A stretch of 64,000 nt of DNA from Pseudodesulfovibrio nedwellii (GCF_027923765.1 NZ_AP026709.1:2041501-2105500); one strand, 5' to 3'; counted from the first letter of the stretch, positions 16,492 through 25,768 are shown. The notes: generated from the sequence alone by a model not told the origin. A program made the numbers and translations.

Positions 16492-16713
16492 TTAAAAACC
16501 GCGCATGCATTCCATGAGATACATGGACACTTCCACGCGACAGACGCCATTGTCTTCGATGACGCGCACGTTGTTTTCCGGGATCAAGGCCATATCTTCG
16601 GCCACGTTCAGCCACTTGCCTTCCAGCCACTTGGGCGTCACGCCATTCGCTTCCATTTCTTTAATGGGATAGCTCTCGGCAACAACCCATTCGTCATCTT
16701 GCACTGCAGGCAT
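16492..16713 (-). CDS. Small protein of unknown function
   Basis: A 73-residue acidic protein that I do not recognise. An AAGGAG seven bases before the ATG and a terminator behind it make it a real gene. It has no signal peptide or membrane span. The sequence alternates polar and hydrophobic residues (KWLEGKWLNVAEDMALIPE, then VRVIEDNGVCRVEVSMYLMEC), which suggests a compact beta-rich fold. Two cysteines lie in the last 16 residues. It is the last gene of a - strand run after alr (13 bases away), so it is probably co-transcribed with it. Confidence 0.75.
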   Translation of the reverse strand: MPAVQDDEWVVAESYPIKEMEANGVTPKWLEGKWLNVAEDMALIPENNVRVIEDNGVCRVEVSMYLMECMRGF

Positions 16714-16726
16714 AGTGTTCTCCTTA

Positions 16727-17854
16727 TTAAATATATTCCCGCCGGTTCATTCCCAGCAGACAAAAAACTTCATAGGTAATGGTATTCCACCATCCGGCTA
16801 ATTCCTCAGGGGTGATAGGGGTATTCCCCGGCCCACCCAAAAGAAAAGCCTCATCCCCTGGGACAACGCCCCTTCCTTCACCCATAAGATCGGTTACGTC
16901 AACTGCCGTCATCTGCATACAGATACGCCCACGAATAGGTACCCGCTTGCCATGAATGATCATGTATCCCGTGTTGGACAAAGAGCGACTGTAATTGTCG
17001 GCATACCCGACTCCAATAATCGCAACCACCGAATCACGCTCGGCAGTAAACGTCCAGCCATAGCTGATGGATTCACCTTTTTTCAAGGGGTGGACCTGTA
17101 AGACCGGGGCAGACACATCCATTGCTGAACGACACCCCTGCCCACGCGATTCCCACTCAGTATCCTGAAAGGGGTTGCCTCCATACAGAGATATCCCCAA
17201 CCGTAAGGAATCCATACGGCACTGTTCGTGGACCATGCCTCCGGCGGAATTCGCCAGATTGGCTTCCACGTCAAAACCCGCTTTTGCCAAACCGTCCAAA
17301 GCGATTTGAAATCTGGCAGCCTGCATGGTGACACGCTCTCCACATTCCGGTTCGTCTGCCGAGGCCAGATGCGAAGTCGCCATAACCGGTGTCACCCGAC
17401 TTTTCTTGAGGGCTTCGGTCACTTTATCCACTTCTTCGGGCAAGAATCCGAGCCGTCGCATGCCGGTATCAAATTTGAGACAAATATTCAGTGGACCATT
17501 CTTTTCCGCGGCGTTGATTACCCGAGTGAGTTGATCAAAATGCGAAATAGCGGTCAGGATGTCATGCTCCCAAAGGGCCTGAATATCATCATCGCCCAAT
17601 GGTCCAAGCAAGGCAAAAATTCGTTTGGTACACCCGGACTGACGCAATAAAACGGCTTCATTGACGAACCCAACGGCAAAGGTATCCGCGCCTTCACTTT
17701 CCAAGGCATGACAAACTTCGGCCAAACCGTGACCATATGCGTCAGATTTGATAACCGGGATAACGTTGTCATGGTTTTTTTTGAAAAGACGGTAGTTCTC
17801 ACGCAAACGATCAGTGTGGATCGTGACGCGCAGCTTATTGTATTCTATAGCCAT
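16727..17854 (-). CDS. alr: Alanine racemase
   Basis: A 375-residue PLP enzyme that makes D-alanine for peptidoglycan. The PLP lysine is in VIPVIKSDAYGHGLAEV (residues about 32-48), the partner tyrosine in ESISYGWTF, and RICMQMTAVDVT is the usual C-terminal-domain segment. The length is normal. Its ATG overlaps the mutL stop codon by one base (TAATG), so translation is likely coupled. It lies in the order hldD-lptD-mutL-alr, mixing envelope and repair genes. Confidence 0.96.
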   Translation of the reverse strand: MAIEYNKLRVTIHTDRLRENYRLFKKNHDNVIPVIKSDAYGHGLAEVCHALESEGADTFAVGFVNEAVLLRQSGCTKRIFALLGPLGDDDIQALWEHDILTAISHFDQLTRVINAAEKNGPLNICLKFDTGMRRLGFLPEEVDKVTEALKKSRVTPVMATSHLASADEPECGERVTMQAARFQIALDGLAKAGFDVEANLANSAGGMVHEQCRMDSLRLGISLYGGNPFQDTEWESRGQGCRSAMDVSAPVLQVHPLKKGESISYGWTFTAERDSVVAIIGVGYADNYSRSLSNTGYMIIHGKRVPIRGRICMQMTAVDVTDLMGEGRGVVPGDEAFLLGGPGNTPITPEELAGWWNTITYEVFCLLGMNRREYI

Positions 17855-19686
17855 TACTTTCTCTTAAATAACTTTTCCAGATCAAATGCAGACCAGTGCA
17901 AAACAGTAGGCCGTCCATGAGGGCAGTAGTCTCGCTCCGGGGTTTCCAACCAAACTTCAAGCAAGGCCAAAGCTTCATCAACGGCCAAAGGCTGATTGGC
18001 CTTGATAGCGGTCTTGCAGGCCATCATGGTCCAAAGATCGTCCAAACCACGCGCCTTCTCAGCCAACGCATCTGTCAGATACTCCTTGGCCTTACCCGTA
18101 TCCAAAGTGGGCGGAATACCGCGAACCAGCACCTTGGTAGGGCCGTCCAATTCAAGAACAAAGCCCATAGAACGCAATTCCTTACGCACATCCTGAAAAA
18201 TTTCGACCTGACTGGAATGCAACGGGATTTCCAAAGGCAGAGCCAGCGGCTGAGAATCACCCTTTGTTCGCTGATCACGCATGGCTGCGAGCAACACCCG
18301 TTCATGAGCCGCATGTTGATCCACAAGCACCATGGAATCACCTTGACGCAAAACAAGATAGGTATCCGCAATCTGACCGAGATAGGTAAAACCACTTCCG
18401 GCCAACGGCGCTTCCTGAACAGCGTTTGGTCGCCCGGACATTTGTGGCGCAGCAGGTTCCCGAACCATGGAGGCCGATGGCGGCATCGGTAAATCGAGAT
18501 TTTTTGAATGAACCGTGTCCGACTGAAAATCTCGATATGTAGAAAATTTAGGTCCATTCCCCATGGGCGCGGGCTGATGGTTCCGCTTGGCCGATGTCGA
18601 TGAAAACATGGAACCAGTGGCAGCCGGAATACCGCTTGAAGGCATAGGCCGAGTAAAAGTCTGTTCGGGAGAGGACATGGTTTCCATACCGGGGCCGGTC
18701 AGGGCCTGCATGATGCCGCCTCGAATAGTGGAGAACACCTGACTTTCCTCAACGAACCGAACTTCCAGCTTGGCCGGATGCACATTCACATCCACCTCAT
18801 CACGAGGCAGCTCAAGGAACAAGACGATCTGCGGATATTCGCGAGACAGAAGCATACCTTTATATGCCTGTCGGACAGCGGAAAGCATGAGCTTGTCCTG
18901 CACCTGACGACCATTAACATACAGCAAAATACGGTTGCCTCGCCCTTGCGCGGTGGCCGGAGCACCAGCGACACCGTGAGCACGGTACCCATTTCGCTCA
19001 AAATAAAATGGCGTCAACCCTTCACAAATATTCGGCGGCCAAAATGCACTCAGTCGGGTCGTCAGGTCCTGATCCACAGGCAGTCGAAAAGCCTCCCGTC
19101 CGCCCATGGTCAAAGAAAATCCAGTGGACAAATGAGCCAGGCTGGTCCGCATAAGCGTATCCTGACAACGACGATTCTCCGTGGCTTCAGTCTTGAGAAA
19201 TTTAAGCCGCGCCGGAGTGTTGGCAAACAAGTCCCGCACCTCAACACGAGTACCGGAAGCCAGGGCCGCAGGCCCTTCACCAACGACTTCACCAGACCGA
19301 ACCTCGATAGAGGCAGCTTCATCAGCTCCTTGCGCACAGGAGGTCATCACAAACCGCGACACCGAAGCAATACTGGGCAACGCTTCACCACGAAAGCCAA
19401 AAGAACCAATGGCGGACAGATCTCCGAACTCACGAATTTTGCTGGTGGCGTGCCGAGTTACGGCCAAATTAAGTTGATCCCCATTGATGCCCGAACCATT
19501 GTCCTGCACAACCATGAGTGCACGTCCGCCATTTTCCAGCGTCACATCCACACGAGTAGCCCCAGCATCAAGGCTATTTTCCACCAATTCCTTGACCACG
19601 CTGGCAGGTCGCTCCACCACTTCACCGGCAGCGATCTGATTCTTCAAGCCCGGAGGCAGAATTTTAATTTCAGGTATATGTGTCAT
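17854..19686 (-). CDS. mutL: DNA mismatch repair protein MutL
   Basis: A 610-residue MutL. The N-terminal GHKL ATPase has IAAGEVVERPASVVKELVENS, DNGSGI, RHATSKI and GFRGEALPSIASVS. The C-terminal domain has ACKTAIKAN and CPHGRPT, both parts of the nicking-endonuclease site of MutL from bacteria without MutH. The DQHA(X)2E(X)4E motif reads DQHAAHERVLLA: the last glutamate is replaced by alanine, so nicking activity is uncertain. A proline/serine-rich linker fills about 340-430. The ATG is one base after the lptD stop. No ribosome site is obvious, which fits coupling. Confidence 0.96.
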   Translation of the reverse strand: MTHIPEIKILPPGLKNQIAAGEVVERPASVVKELVENSLDAGATRVDVTLENGGRALMVVQDNGSGINGDQLNLAVTRHATSKIREFGDLSAIGSFGFRGEALPSIASVSRFVMTSCAQGADEAASIEVRSGEVVGEGPAALASGTRVEVRDLFANTPARLKFLKTEATENRRCQDTLMRTSLAHLSTGFSLTMGGREAFRLPVDQDLTTRLSAFWPPNICEGLTPFYFERNGYRAHGVAGAPATAQGRGNRILLYVNGRQVQDKLMLSAVRQAYKGMLLSREYPQIVLFLELPRDEVDVNVHPAKLEVRFVEESQVFSTIRGGIMQALTGPGMETMSSPEQTFTRPMPSSGIPAATGSMFSSTSAKRNHQPAPMGNGPKFSTYRDFQSDTVHSKNLDLPMPPSASMVREPAAPQMSGRPNAVQEAPLAGSGFTYLGQIADTYLVLRQGDSMVLVDQHAAHERVLLAAMRDQRTKGDSQPLALPLEIPLHSSQVEIFQDVRKELRSMGFVLELDGPTKVLVRGIPPTLDTGKAKEYLTDALAEKARGLDDLWTMMACKTAIKANQPLAVDEALALLEVWLETPERDYCPHGRPTVLHWSAFDLEKLFKRK

Positions 19687-19687
19687 G

Positions 19688-22078
19688 CTAAAAACTCAGG
19701 AGGTCAAAACCCAATTTAAACTGATTGTCATTAGGCTTCTGGGTAAAGGCAAAATACAATGAATAGCACTCGGCCGCCCAATCAAGTTGGAGCGTCCGCT
19801 CAATATCACGACTCGAAACGAAATCATGACGGTACTTGCCGCTGATCGCAAAATCTTCAGACGCCTGCCACTTAGCTTCAAGCCTCAGGATGGACATTTC
19901 ATCTGTCCGTTCCCGCAGGTATTCGTCAACTTCGGCCTGAAAATCGTAACCAACAACAATTTCACCCAAGTCATCATCGAGCAACTTGAGCGAAGTTTCG
20001 CTCTGGGTCATGTCGCTCATGTATGGAGAGAACCAGTTTCTGGTCAGGATCTCAATGAACGTATCCGGTTTGATCCGCAATTCTGCCATGACGTCAGAGA
20101 ACGGACGGCGCTCATATTTTGATCTCTGGTCATTGCGACTTCCCTCTTTCAAATCATAGGACTGCTCCACGCGGAAGAGCAGGAAATCCAGATAATCGAT
20201 GGAAGTTTTTGCCACAGGTTCGCCGTCTTTGCCGGGTGACAACATCACACTGTCACGTCGTCTGTCGAGGGTGTTGGTCAACGAATACGTCACCCTATTT
20301 TCCCCGTCGATACGGTCATAGGCATCAAAATACGGCAGCTTGGACTGGCCGGTAACGGTCGGGGTGTACCCGTATTGTACACGAGGCACGATGGAATGTT
20401 TAAGGCGAGTCCAGCGGGATGTTCCTGCCAGACTGAGTTCCGGCTTAGCCGCTTCGTTAATAGTAAATGTCTTGGTCATTTCTGAAAACGCAGTGAAACC
20501 GGCAGACCACAGGGTACGGCTCTGGAAACCGCCTTTAATTTCGTCGGTGTTGATAACCTGATCTCGACCACCCGGCCCATCAACTGTAAGCTCGCCGGTC
20601 TTTTCATGCGAGGTCAGACTGTAGGCAGTGTAATCGGCAGACACCGAAGGAATCAGTGTCAACAAACTGGTCTTGATGGGCATTTTCACTTCAGGGGTTA
20701 CACGGAATCGGTGACCGGAGTTTCCGTATTCCCTATAAAAATAATTATATTTCGTTCCCATGGAGACTTCAAGCGGCGATCCAAACAACGACTGCTGAAA
20801 AGCAAAACCATCGAGTTCTGGCATTTTCTGGACTGTATCGTTCTTGTCAGTGGGATTATTGTCGTTCATAAACCGCAGGTTCTGATCATACTGAACCAAT
20901 CCGACCACACCGAATCGATCCCAACTCCGACTTATATAGGCGGTACTGAAACGATCCAGGGAATCCTTGTTCTCGATATCACGACCAAAAATATCAACAA
21001 AATCTTCACGGGCGGTATCGAACCCGGTTGGACCATCTTGAAAATCGCGCAAATAATTCTGATCAGATACCAAATCAAGATCCAACTTGACCTTCCATTT
21101 GGGGCTGCCGAGCCAACCATCATATTTACTGCGGACCCACCAGCGATCCTGATTATTTCGGGTCAGACCGTCTCCCTGATAATCATCCCACTCGTCAGCT
21201 TCAGTGGATGCCCTACGGTTATCCCGCATCACATCCACCTGCCACAACCCCTTGGTATCAGCGTCTTCAGCGTGCCTAAATTGAATGCCTTGCATGTAGC
21301 CACGCTTGCTCATGTAATTCTGATAAAAAGTGGCATCCATTTCGTCGTTGATAACCCAATAATACGGCAGGTTGACCTGCATACCAAGTTTTTTACTGCT
21401 CGAAATAGAAGGGATGAGAAAGCCACTCTGCCGTTTGGTTCTTCCGGGTAAAGCCATATACGGCCAATAAAAAACCGGTACATCCTTGATGCGGAAGGCC
21501 GAACGATAGAGATGAACGCGACCGTCCAAAGTGACATCGCCTTCCTCGGAAGTCACAGACCACGCGGGCTTCTCTCCAGAACAAGACGTAACTTTGGCAT
21601 TTTTGAAAGAATAGCTATCGCCTTTATTCTTGGCGACCCGATCAGCTTCGACATAAATATGCGGCTTGGCCATGAACAACTTGCCCTTCTTGAGCCAGCC
21701 AGTCATGTTATTCAGATCAAATTCGCCTTCCTCCGCCTGAAGGAAATCACCACCCCACTGCGCTCGGATATTTCCCTTAAGGAAAACCCAACCCGTGGAC
21801 TGATAATACCGTGCAAAATCAGCGCGCAACTGATCCTCACCAAGACTCAACGAGCAGTTGCCAAAGGCTTCCATATACTCACTGGTATGATCGCCCACCA
21901 CCCGATCAGCGGAAAAAGTCCATTCGGCTTGATCAGGTTGTTCGACAGGGGCTTCGGGCACGTATCGACGCACCCGATTCGGCTCGGGAGTCTTGCCGAT
22001 GAGTGTCCACGGCAGGCACAACGAGAGAACAAGGATCGCTCCTGCGACCAGAGCTATGTGCGTCAACTTTCGTTTCAA
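19688..22078 (-). CDS. lptD: LPS-assembly outer membrane protein LptD
   Basis: A 796-residue protein that inserts lipopolysaccharide into the outer membrane with LptE. A signal-anchor-like hydrophobic stretch (5-27) leads. An OstA-like jellyroll follows (about 60-190; FSADRV, GNCSLSLGEDQLRAD, GWVFLKGNIRAQW), then a beta-barrel rich in aromatic residues. KVTSCSGEKPAWSV carries the early cysteine, and PVFYWPYMALPG is a known LptD segment. It starts with TTG, 12 bases after the hldD stop, with AGGAAGAG in between. Confidence 0.94.
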   Translation of the reverse strand: MKRKLTHIALVAGAILVLSLCLPWTLIGKTPEPNRVRRYVPEAPVEQPDQAEWTFSADRVVGDHTSEYMEAFGNCSLSLGEDQLRADFARYYQSTGWVFLKGNIRAQWGGDFLQAEEGEFDLNNMTGWLKKGKLFMAKPHIYVEADRVAKNKGDSYSFKNAKVTSCSGEKPAWSVTSEEGDVTLDGRVHLYRSAFRIKDVPVFYWPYMALPGRTKRQSGFLIPSISSSKKLGMQVNLPYYWVINDEMDATFYQNYMSKRGYMQGIQFRHAEDADTKGLWQVDVMRDNRRASTEADEWDDYQGDGLTRNNQDRWWVRSKYDGWLGSPKWKVKLDLDLVSDQNYLRDFQDGPTGFDTAREDFVDIFGRDIENKDSLDRFSTAYISRSWDRFGVVGLVQYDQNLRFMNDNNPTDKNDTVQKMPELDGFAFQQSLFGSPLEVSMGTKYNYFYREYGNSGHRFRVTPEVKMPIKTSLLTLIPSVSADYTAYSLTSHEKTGELTVDGPGGRDQVINTDEIKGGFQSRTLWSAGFTAFSEMTKTFTINEAAKPELSLAGTSRWTRLKHSIVPRVQYGYTPTVTGQSKLPYFDAYDRIDGENRVTYSLTNTLDRRRDSVMLSPGKDGEPVAKTSIDYLDFLLFRVEQSYDLKEGSRNDQRSKYERRPFSDVMAELRIKPDTFIEILTRNWFSPYMSDMTQSETSLKLLDDDLGEIVVGYDFQAEVDEYLRERTDEMSILRLEAKWQASEDFAISGKYRHDFVSSRDIERTLQLDWAAECYSLYFAFTQKPNDNQFKLGFDLLSF

Positions 22079-22090
22079 GAAAATCTCTTC

Positions 22091-23071
22091 CTACCTGGAT
22101 GTCAGGTACGGGTTGTCCTGGTTCAAATAATTTTGCACGTAATCCTTTGCCCCATCTTCGAGACTCGTCATTTTCACGTCGCACCCAACAGCTGAGAGCT
22201 TGCCCATGTCTGCCTGGGTAAAATACTGATATTTATCACGAATAGATTCAGGCATGGGAATATATTCAATATTCGGCTCTTTATCCAGCGCAGTAAAAAC
22301 CGAATTGGCCAAATCATTCCAGGTTCTTGCAGTTCCTGTACCGATATTAAAGATGCCGCCCGTATCCTTATGTTCCAAAAACCAAGCCATAATATCGACG
22401 CAGTCCTTAATATATACGAAGTCACGCTTCTGACCGCCGTGGGGATATTCATCACGGTAGGATTTGAACAATTTAAGTTGGCCGGTCTCCAAAATCTGTT
22501 TGTGTGCTTTGCAGATGACCGATTTCATATCATCTTTATGGTATTCGTTAGGCCCAAATACATTGAAAAACTTGAGACTGACAATCTGATCGAGAATACC
22601 AGAATCCTTGGCCCAGATATCGAACAGCTGCTTGGAATAGCCATACATATTCAACGGCCTGAGTTTATCTATGCCATCATGGTCGTCCTTGAAACCATAC
22701 TCGCCATTCCCATAGGTCGCTGCGCTGGAAGCGTTAATGAACCGTGCTCCATGGGCAAGGCAAAATCGACATACATACTGTGTATAGCGGTAATTATTTT
22801 CCATAAGGAAATCGGCATCCAGTTCCGTGGTGGAAGAACAGGCGCCCATATGGATAACCGCATCAGTTTCAAATTGATCATCGCCTTCAAGAATAAATTT
22901 GAGGAACTGATCGCGGTGCAAATAGTCCTGATAGCGCAACCCCACAAGGTTGCTCCATTTCTCACTCGTGGAGAGGTTGTCGACAACCAAAATGTCATCG
23001 ATACCCATCTGGTTGAGCTTCCAGACCATGGCGCTGCCAATGAACCCTGCGCCACCCGTGACTATATACAT
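22091..23071 (-). CDS. hldD: ADP-L-glycero-D-manno-heptose 6-epimerase
   Basis: A 326-residue extended SDR enzyme giving the L-glycero-heptose of the LPS inner core. The start MYIVTGGAGFIGSAMVWKLN is the NADP-binding loop, followed by the HMGACSSTTELDADFLMENN segment typical of HldD. The catalytic YGYSK follows at about 139-143, then FFNVFGPNEYHK and GGQKRDFVYIKDC. It heads the hldD-lptD-mutL-alr group. GAGGAG precedes the start. Together with lptD it shows that the cell builds heptose-containing LPS. Confidence 0.96.
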   Translation of the reverse strand: MYIVTGGAGFIGSAMVWKLNQMGIDDILVVDNLSTSEKWSNLVGLRYQDYLHRDQFLKFILEGDDQFETDAVIHMGACSSTTELDADFLMENNYRYTQYVCRFCLAHGARFINASSAATYGNGEYGFKDDHDGIDKLRPLNMYGYSKQLFDIWAKDSGILDQIVSLKFFNVFGPNEYHKDDMKSVICKAHKQILETGQLKLFKSYRDEYPHGGQKRDFVYIKDCVDIMAWFLEHKDTGGIFNIGTGTARTWNDLANSVFTALDKEPNIEYIPMPESIRDKYQYFTQADMGKLSAVGCDVKMTSLEDGAKDYVQNYLNQDNPYLTSR

Positions 23072-23220
23072 AAAATCTCCTCGTTGACGAAAAATGACAC
23101 ACCGTTACGGTGTAAACAACTATACATACTGTGTTAGCGACAGGGACGCAACCCGAAGAATCAGGACTTTCCTGCCGCCTTCATACATTTATTATTGTAT
23201 TATTTTTTAGCAGCCCCCCC

Positions 23221-23249
23221 TTGCGCCATGCACAACTCTTGCGTATATT
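23221..23249 (+). promoter_or_regulatory. Candidate sigma-70 promoter of the VWA-OmpA gene
   Basis: TTGCGC, 17 bases, TATATT, about 64 bases upstream of the ATG. It lies in the divergent gap shared with hldD. Confidence 0.5.
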
Positions 23250-23312
23250 CATAAAACATGTGGCACCAGCTTATTCAAACTCATTGGAAATAATCTCTAA
23301 AGGAGTGAAATC

Positions 23313-24362
23313 ATGAATCAATCCAAAAAAATGCTCATGCTGACTCTTGCCGCTGTCATGGTGTTCACCTTCGCCATGGCTGCAACCGCAAGTGCAAAGA
23401 TGGTCAAACAAGTCGATAATTTTATCCTCTTTGTTGACCAGTCAGGCTCTATGGCCATGACCCATGAAGGTCTCGGTGAGAAAAAGATCGATCTGGCCGT
23501 ACAGACGATCAAGGCAATGAACAAGGCTATCCCCGAGCTTGACTACAACTCTGCCGTGTTCATGTTTGCCCCGTTCGAAGCCAAATGCCCACCCAAGGCA
23601 TACGACAAGGCTTCTGTAGACGCTGCAGCGGATCGTATCACGACTGAATATGAAATTTTCAATCGCAGCACTCCTCTGGGCGCAGGCCTGGCAGATGTCG
23701 CCCCTGTAGTTGCCAGCATGTCGGGTAAAACCGCTCTGGTTATCTTCACTGATGGAGATTCCAACATCGGCGCCGACCCTGTCGGTGTTGCTCAGGATCT
23801 GTACAAGACTTACGGCGACAACCTGTGTGTCCACGTTGTCAGCTTTGCCGACAACGCAGCTGGCGAAGCCACCATCAACGGCATCCGCAAGGCGTTCCCC
23901 TGCTCCGTAGCAACCGACGCAGCGACCTTGATGAACACAGCAGCCATGGATCAGTATGCAGAACAGGTTTTCTACGATGTAGTCGCAGATGAACCTACAC
24001 CTGCTCCTGTAGTAACCCCGATGGCCAAAGAAGTTGTATCTTTCAACCTGAACTTCGGCTTTGACAAGTATGCAATCACCGACGAGATGGTTCCTGTGCT
24101 TGAACAGGCTAAGATGATTCTGGAAGAAGACTCTGCAGCAACGTACGAAGTGTCTGGTTACACTGACTCCACCGGTGCAGAAGCATACAATCAGGGTCTG
24201 TCCGAACGCCGCGCCAACTCCGTCGTGGAATGGCTGACCGCCAACGGCATTGACGCTTCCCGCCTGGAAGCCAAGGGCTATGGCGAAACCAATCCGAAGT
24301 ATGACAATACCACCAAGGAAGGCCGCAGGCTGAATCGTAGGGTTGAAATCCAAACCAAGTAG
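23313..24362 (+). CDS. Secreted VWA-OmpA fusion protein
   Basis: A 349-residue protein. The signal peptide ends at ASA (residue 28). A von Willebrand A domain follows (about 34-215) with MIDAS residues DQSGS (42-46), STPLG and TDGDS. A short proline-rich linker (TPAPVVTP) leads to an OmpA-like peptidoglycan-binding domain (about 232-348) with NFGFDKYAITDE, GYTDSTGAEAYNQGLSERRA and the closing NRRVEI. It should sit in the periplasm bound to the cell wall and use a metal-dependent VWA face to hold a partner. A strong AAGGAG and steady codon use suggest high expression. Its partner is unknown. Confidence 0.9.
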   Translation: MNQSKKMLMLTLAAVMVFTFAMAATASAKMVKQVDNFILFVDQSGSMAMTHEGLGEKKIDLAVQTIKAMNKAIPELDYNSAVFMFAPFEAKCPPKAYDKASVDAAADRITTEYEIFNRSTPLGAGLADVAPVVASMSGKTALVIFTDGDSNIGADPVGVAQDLYKTYGDNLCVHVVSFADNAAGEATINGIRKAFPCSVATDAATLMNTAAMDQYAEQVFYDVVADEPTPAPVVTPMAKEVVSFNLNFGFDKYAITDEMVPVLEQAKMILEEDSAATYEVSGYTDSTGAEAYNQGLSERRANSVVEWLTANGIDASRLEAKGYGETNPKYDNTTKEGRRLNRRVEIQTK

Positions 24363-24410
24363 AGCTATACAGAAATGGCTGGGCGACACTGTCGCCCAGC
24401 CTATAGCTCT
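24361..24410 (+). other. Two-tier hairpin after the VWA-OmpA gene
   Basis: The outer arms are AGAGCTATA / TATAGCTCT. The inner stem is GGCTGGGCGAC / GTCGCCCAGCC. No T run follows and the next gene starts 20 bases on. It may protect the 3' end of the abundant upstream message or act as a partial terminator. Confidence 0.6.
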
Positions 24411-24429
24411 GGTTAGAGGATTCAACACC

Positions 24430-24942
24430 ATGAAGACATTTGTTTTATCAGCCTTTTTGGCCGCATTTCTGACCGGGGCTTTTTTTGTGCCCGCTGCAAA
24501 TGCTCAAGACACTACCGCCACCACCAAGGTGGCAATAGCTGCTCCAAGCGCAACAACACCAGCCGTATCCAGTAAAAATCTACCGATTTATCTTGATCAT
24601 GACTTGGCTAAAAAACATGCGGATTTCACCCGTTTTGCCAAAGTCCGGGTCAAAGCCATGGACAGAAACCACCGTCTGGCCAAAAGCCGCATGCAGATCA
24701 CCAAACTTTCCAACGGCTCCTACAAAGCTCTCTATCACGCCATCGACTATGCAACTGTAGTCTGCAAAGTACGCCGCTCCAGCTCAAAATCCATTCCATA
24801 TGTTGCGATTCTTAGTTACCGTGAAATGATCATGGAAACGACTGCATTATCCCCTGAAAAATGTCGTACAGGCGAATTCAAACCAGTCTCAATTATCCCC
24901 AACCGCCAGATATTCAGCCACAAAAAGGGCCGCTGGCAATAA
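24430..24942 (+). CDS. Exported protein of unknown function
   Basis: A 170-residue protein that I do not recognise. The start at 24430 gives a clear signal peptide, MKTFVLSAFLAAFLTGAFF, ending PAANA. A low-complexity Ala/Thr stretch (about 27-50) precedes a basic domain with KVRVKAMDRNHRLAKSRM, YKALYHAIDYATVVCKVRR and two cysteines (VCKV, EKCRTG) that could form a disulfide. The tail is basic. It probably works in the periplasm. It lies behind the VWA-OmpA gene across a strong hairpin, so the two may be loosely linked. Confidence 0.75.
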   Translation: MKTFVLSAFLAAFLTGAFFVPAANAQDTTATTKVAIAAPSATTPAVSSKNLPIYLDHDLAKKHADFTRFAKVRVKAMDRNHRLAKSRMQITKLSNGSYKALYHAIDYATVVCKVRRSSSKSIPYVAILSYREMIMETTALSPEKCRTGEFKPVSIIPNRQIFSHKKGRWQ

Positions 24943-25016
24943 CAAAAAGGTTGACCTTCGCAGGACGAACTCACAGCTCGGTCTTGTCGTGCGTCTCCCC
25001 TCCAGCAGGAACAATC

Positions 25017-25214
25017 ATGGACGGACAGAAAAGAAAAGATATCAGCCCCGGTTTGCAAGTAAATATAGTCCTGAAAAAAGACCAACGATCCGGCAGACTG
25101 ACCCAGGGGGTCGTCGCCAAACTCCTGACAAAATCCCCAACTCATCCCCATGGCATCAAGGTTCGCCTTGAAGACGGTCAGGTCGGACGAGTCAAAGAAA
25201 TTCTCCCGGAATAA
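25017..25214 (+). CDS. YwbE family protein (DUF2196)
   Basis: A 65-residue basic protein matching the YwbE family: ISPGLQVNIVLKKDQRSG, LTQGVVAKLLTKSPTHPHGI and VRLEDGQVGRVKEILPE. The fold is probably a small KOW-like barrel; the family's function is unknown. AGGA precedes the ATG. The YaiI-type gene follows 12 bases after the stop, so the two form an operon. Confidence 0.9.
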   Translation: MDGQKRKDISPGLQVNIVLKKDQRSGRLTQGVVAKLLTKSPTHPHGIKVRLEDGQVGRVKEILPE

Positions 25215-25226
25215 GGTCGTCCCTTC

Positions 25227-25694
25227 ATGACCATGCACATATGGGTCGATGCGGACGCCTGTCCCAATATTATCAAGGACATTCTGTACAAGGTTGTCGC
25301 ACGGCGTCAGGTCAAACTGACACTGGTGGCCAACATATCTCTTTCCGTACCATCTTCGCCTCTCATCAATTCCATTGTTGTCCCTTCCGGCTTTGACGAA
25401 GCCGACAATGAAATTGCCCGTCAGGTCTCACCCGGCGATCTGGTAATCACTGCTGATATCCCTCTGGCAAATGCCATTGTGGATAAAGGTGCTACTGGCC
25501 TCAACCCTCGTGGCGAGTTGTACACCGAGGATAATGTCAAAGGCCTGCTACGCATGCGCAACCTTACGGAAGAACTCCGTAGCGGTGGAATGGTAGCGGG
25601 TGGCCCGCCACCGATCGGTCCTAAAGACAAACAGGAATTTACCAACCAACTCGACCGATTCCTGACACGAAACATGAAAAAGCCCGTCCTCTAA
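25227..25694 (+). CDS. YaiI/YqxD family protein (DUF188, PIN-like)
   Basis: A 155-residue member of the UPF0178 family. Family marks are IWVDADACPNIIKDIL at the start, VPSGFDEADNEIA, DLVITADIPLANAIVDKGA and LNPRGELYTEDN. The acidic residues and fold resemble PIN nucleases, but activity is not established for the family. The last codons AAA AAG CCC GTC CTC form the left arm of the terminator, and the TAA stop is its loop, so the gene end and the terminator are one structure. Confidence 0.93.
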   Translation: MTMHIWVDADACPNIIKDILYKVVARRQVKLTLVANISLSVPSSPLINSIVVPSGFDEADNEIARQVSPGDLVITADIPLANAIVDKGATGLNPRGELYTEDNVKGLLRMRNLTEELRSGGMVAGGPPPIGPKDKQEFTNQLDRFLTRNMKKPVL

Positions 25695-25712
25695 GAGGAC
25701 GGGCTTTTTATT
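25677..25712 (+). terminator. Terminator with the stop codon as its loop
   Basis: A perfect 15-base-pair stem (25677-25691 with 25695-25709) whose three-base loop is the TAA stop of the YaiI-type gene. Confidence 0.92.
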
Positions 25713-25768
25713 TCTATTCTCAAACAACTCACATTGTTCAAATGACGCTACAAAACGTCACAATACTA

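Noticed and set aside
18778-19719. A 313-codon + strand frame
   Set aside because: Antisense to mutL, with unusual composition and no motif.
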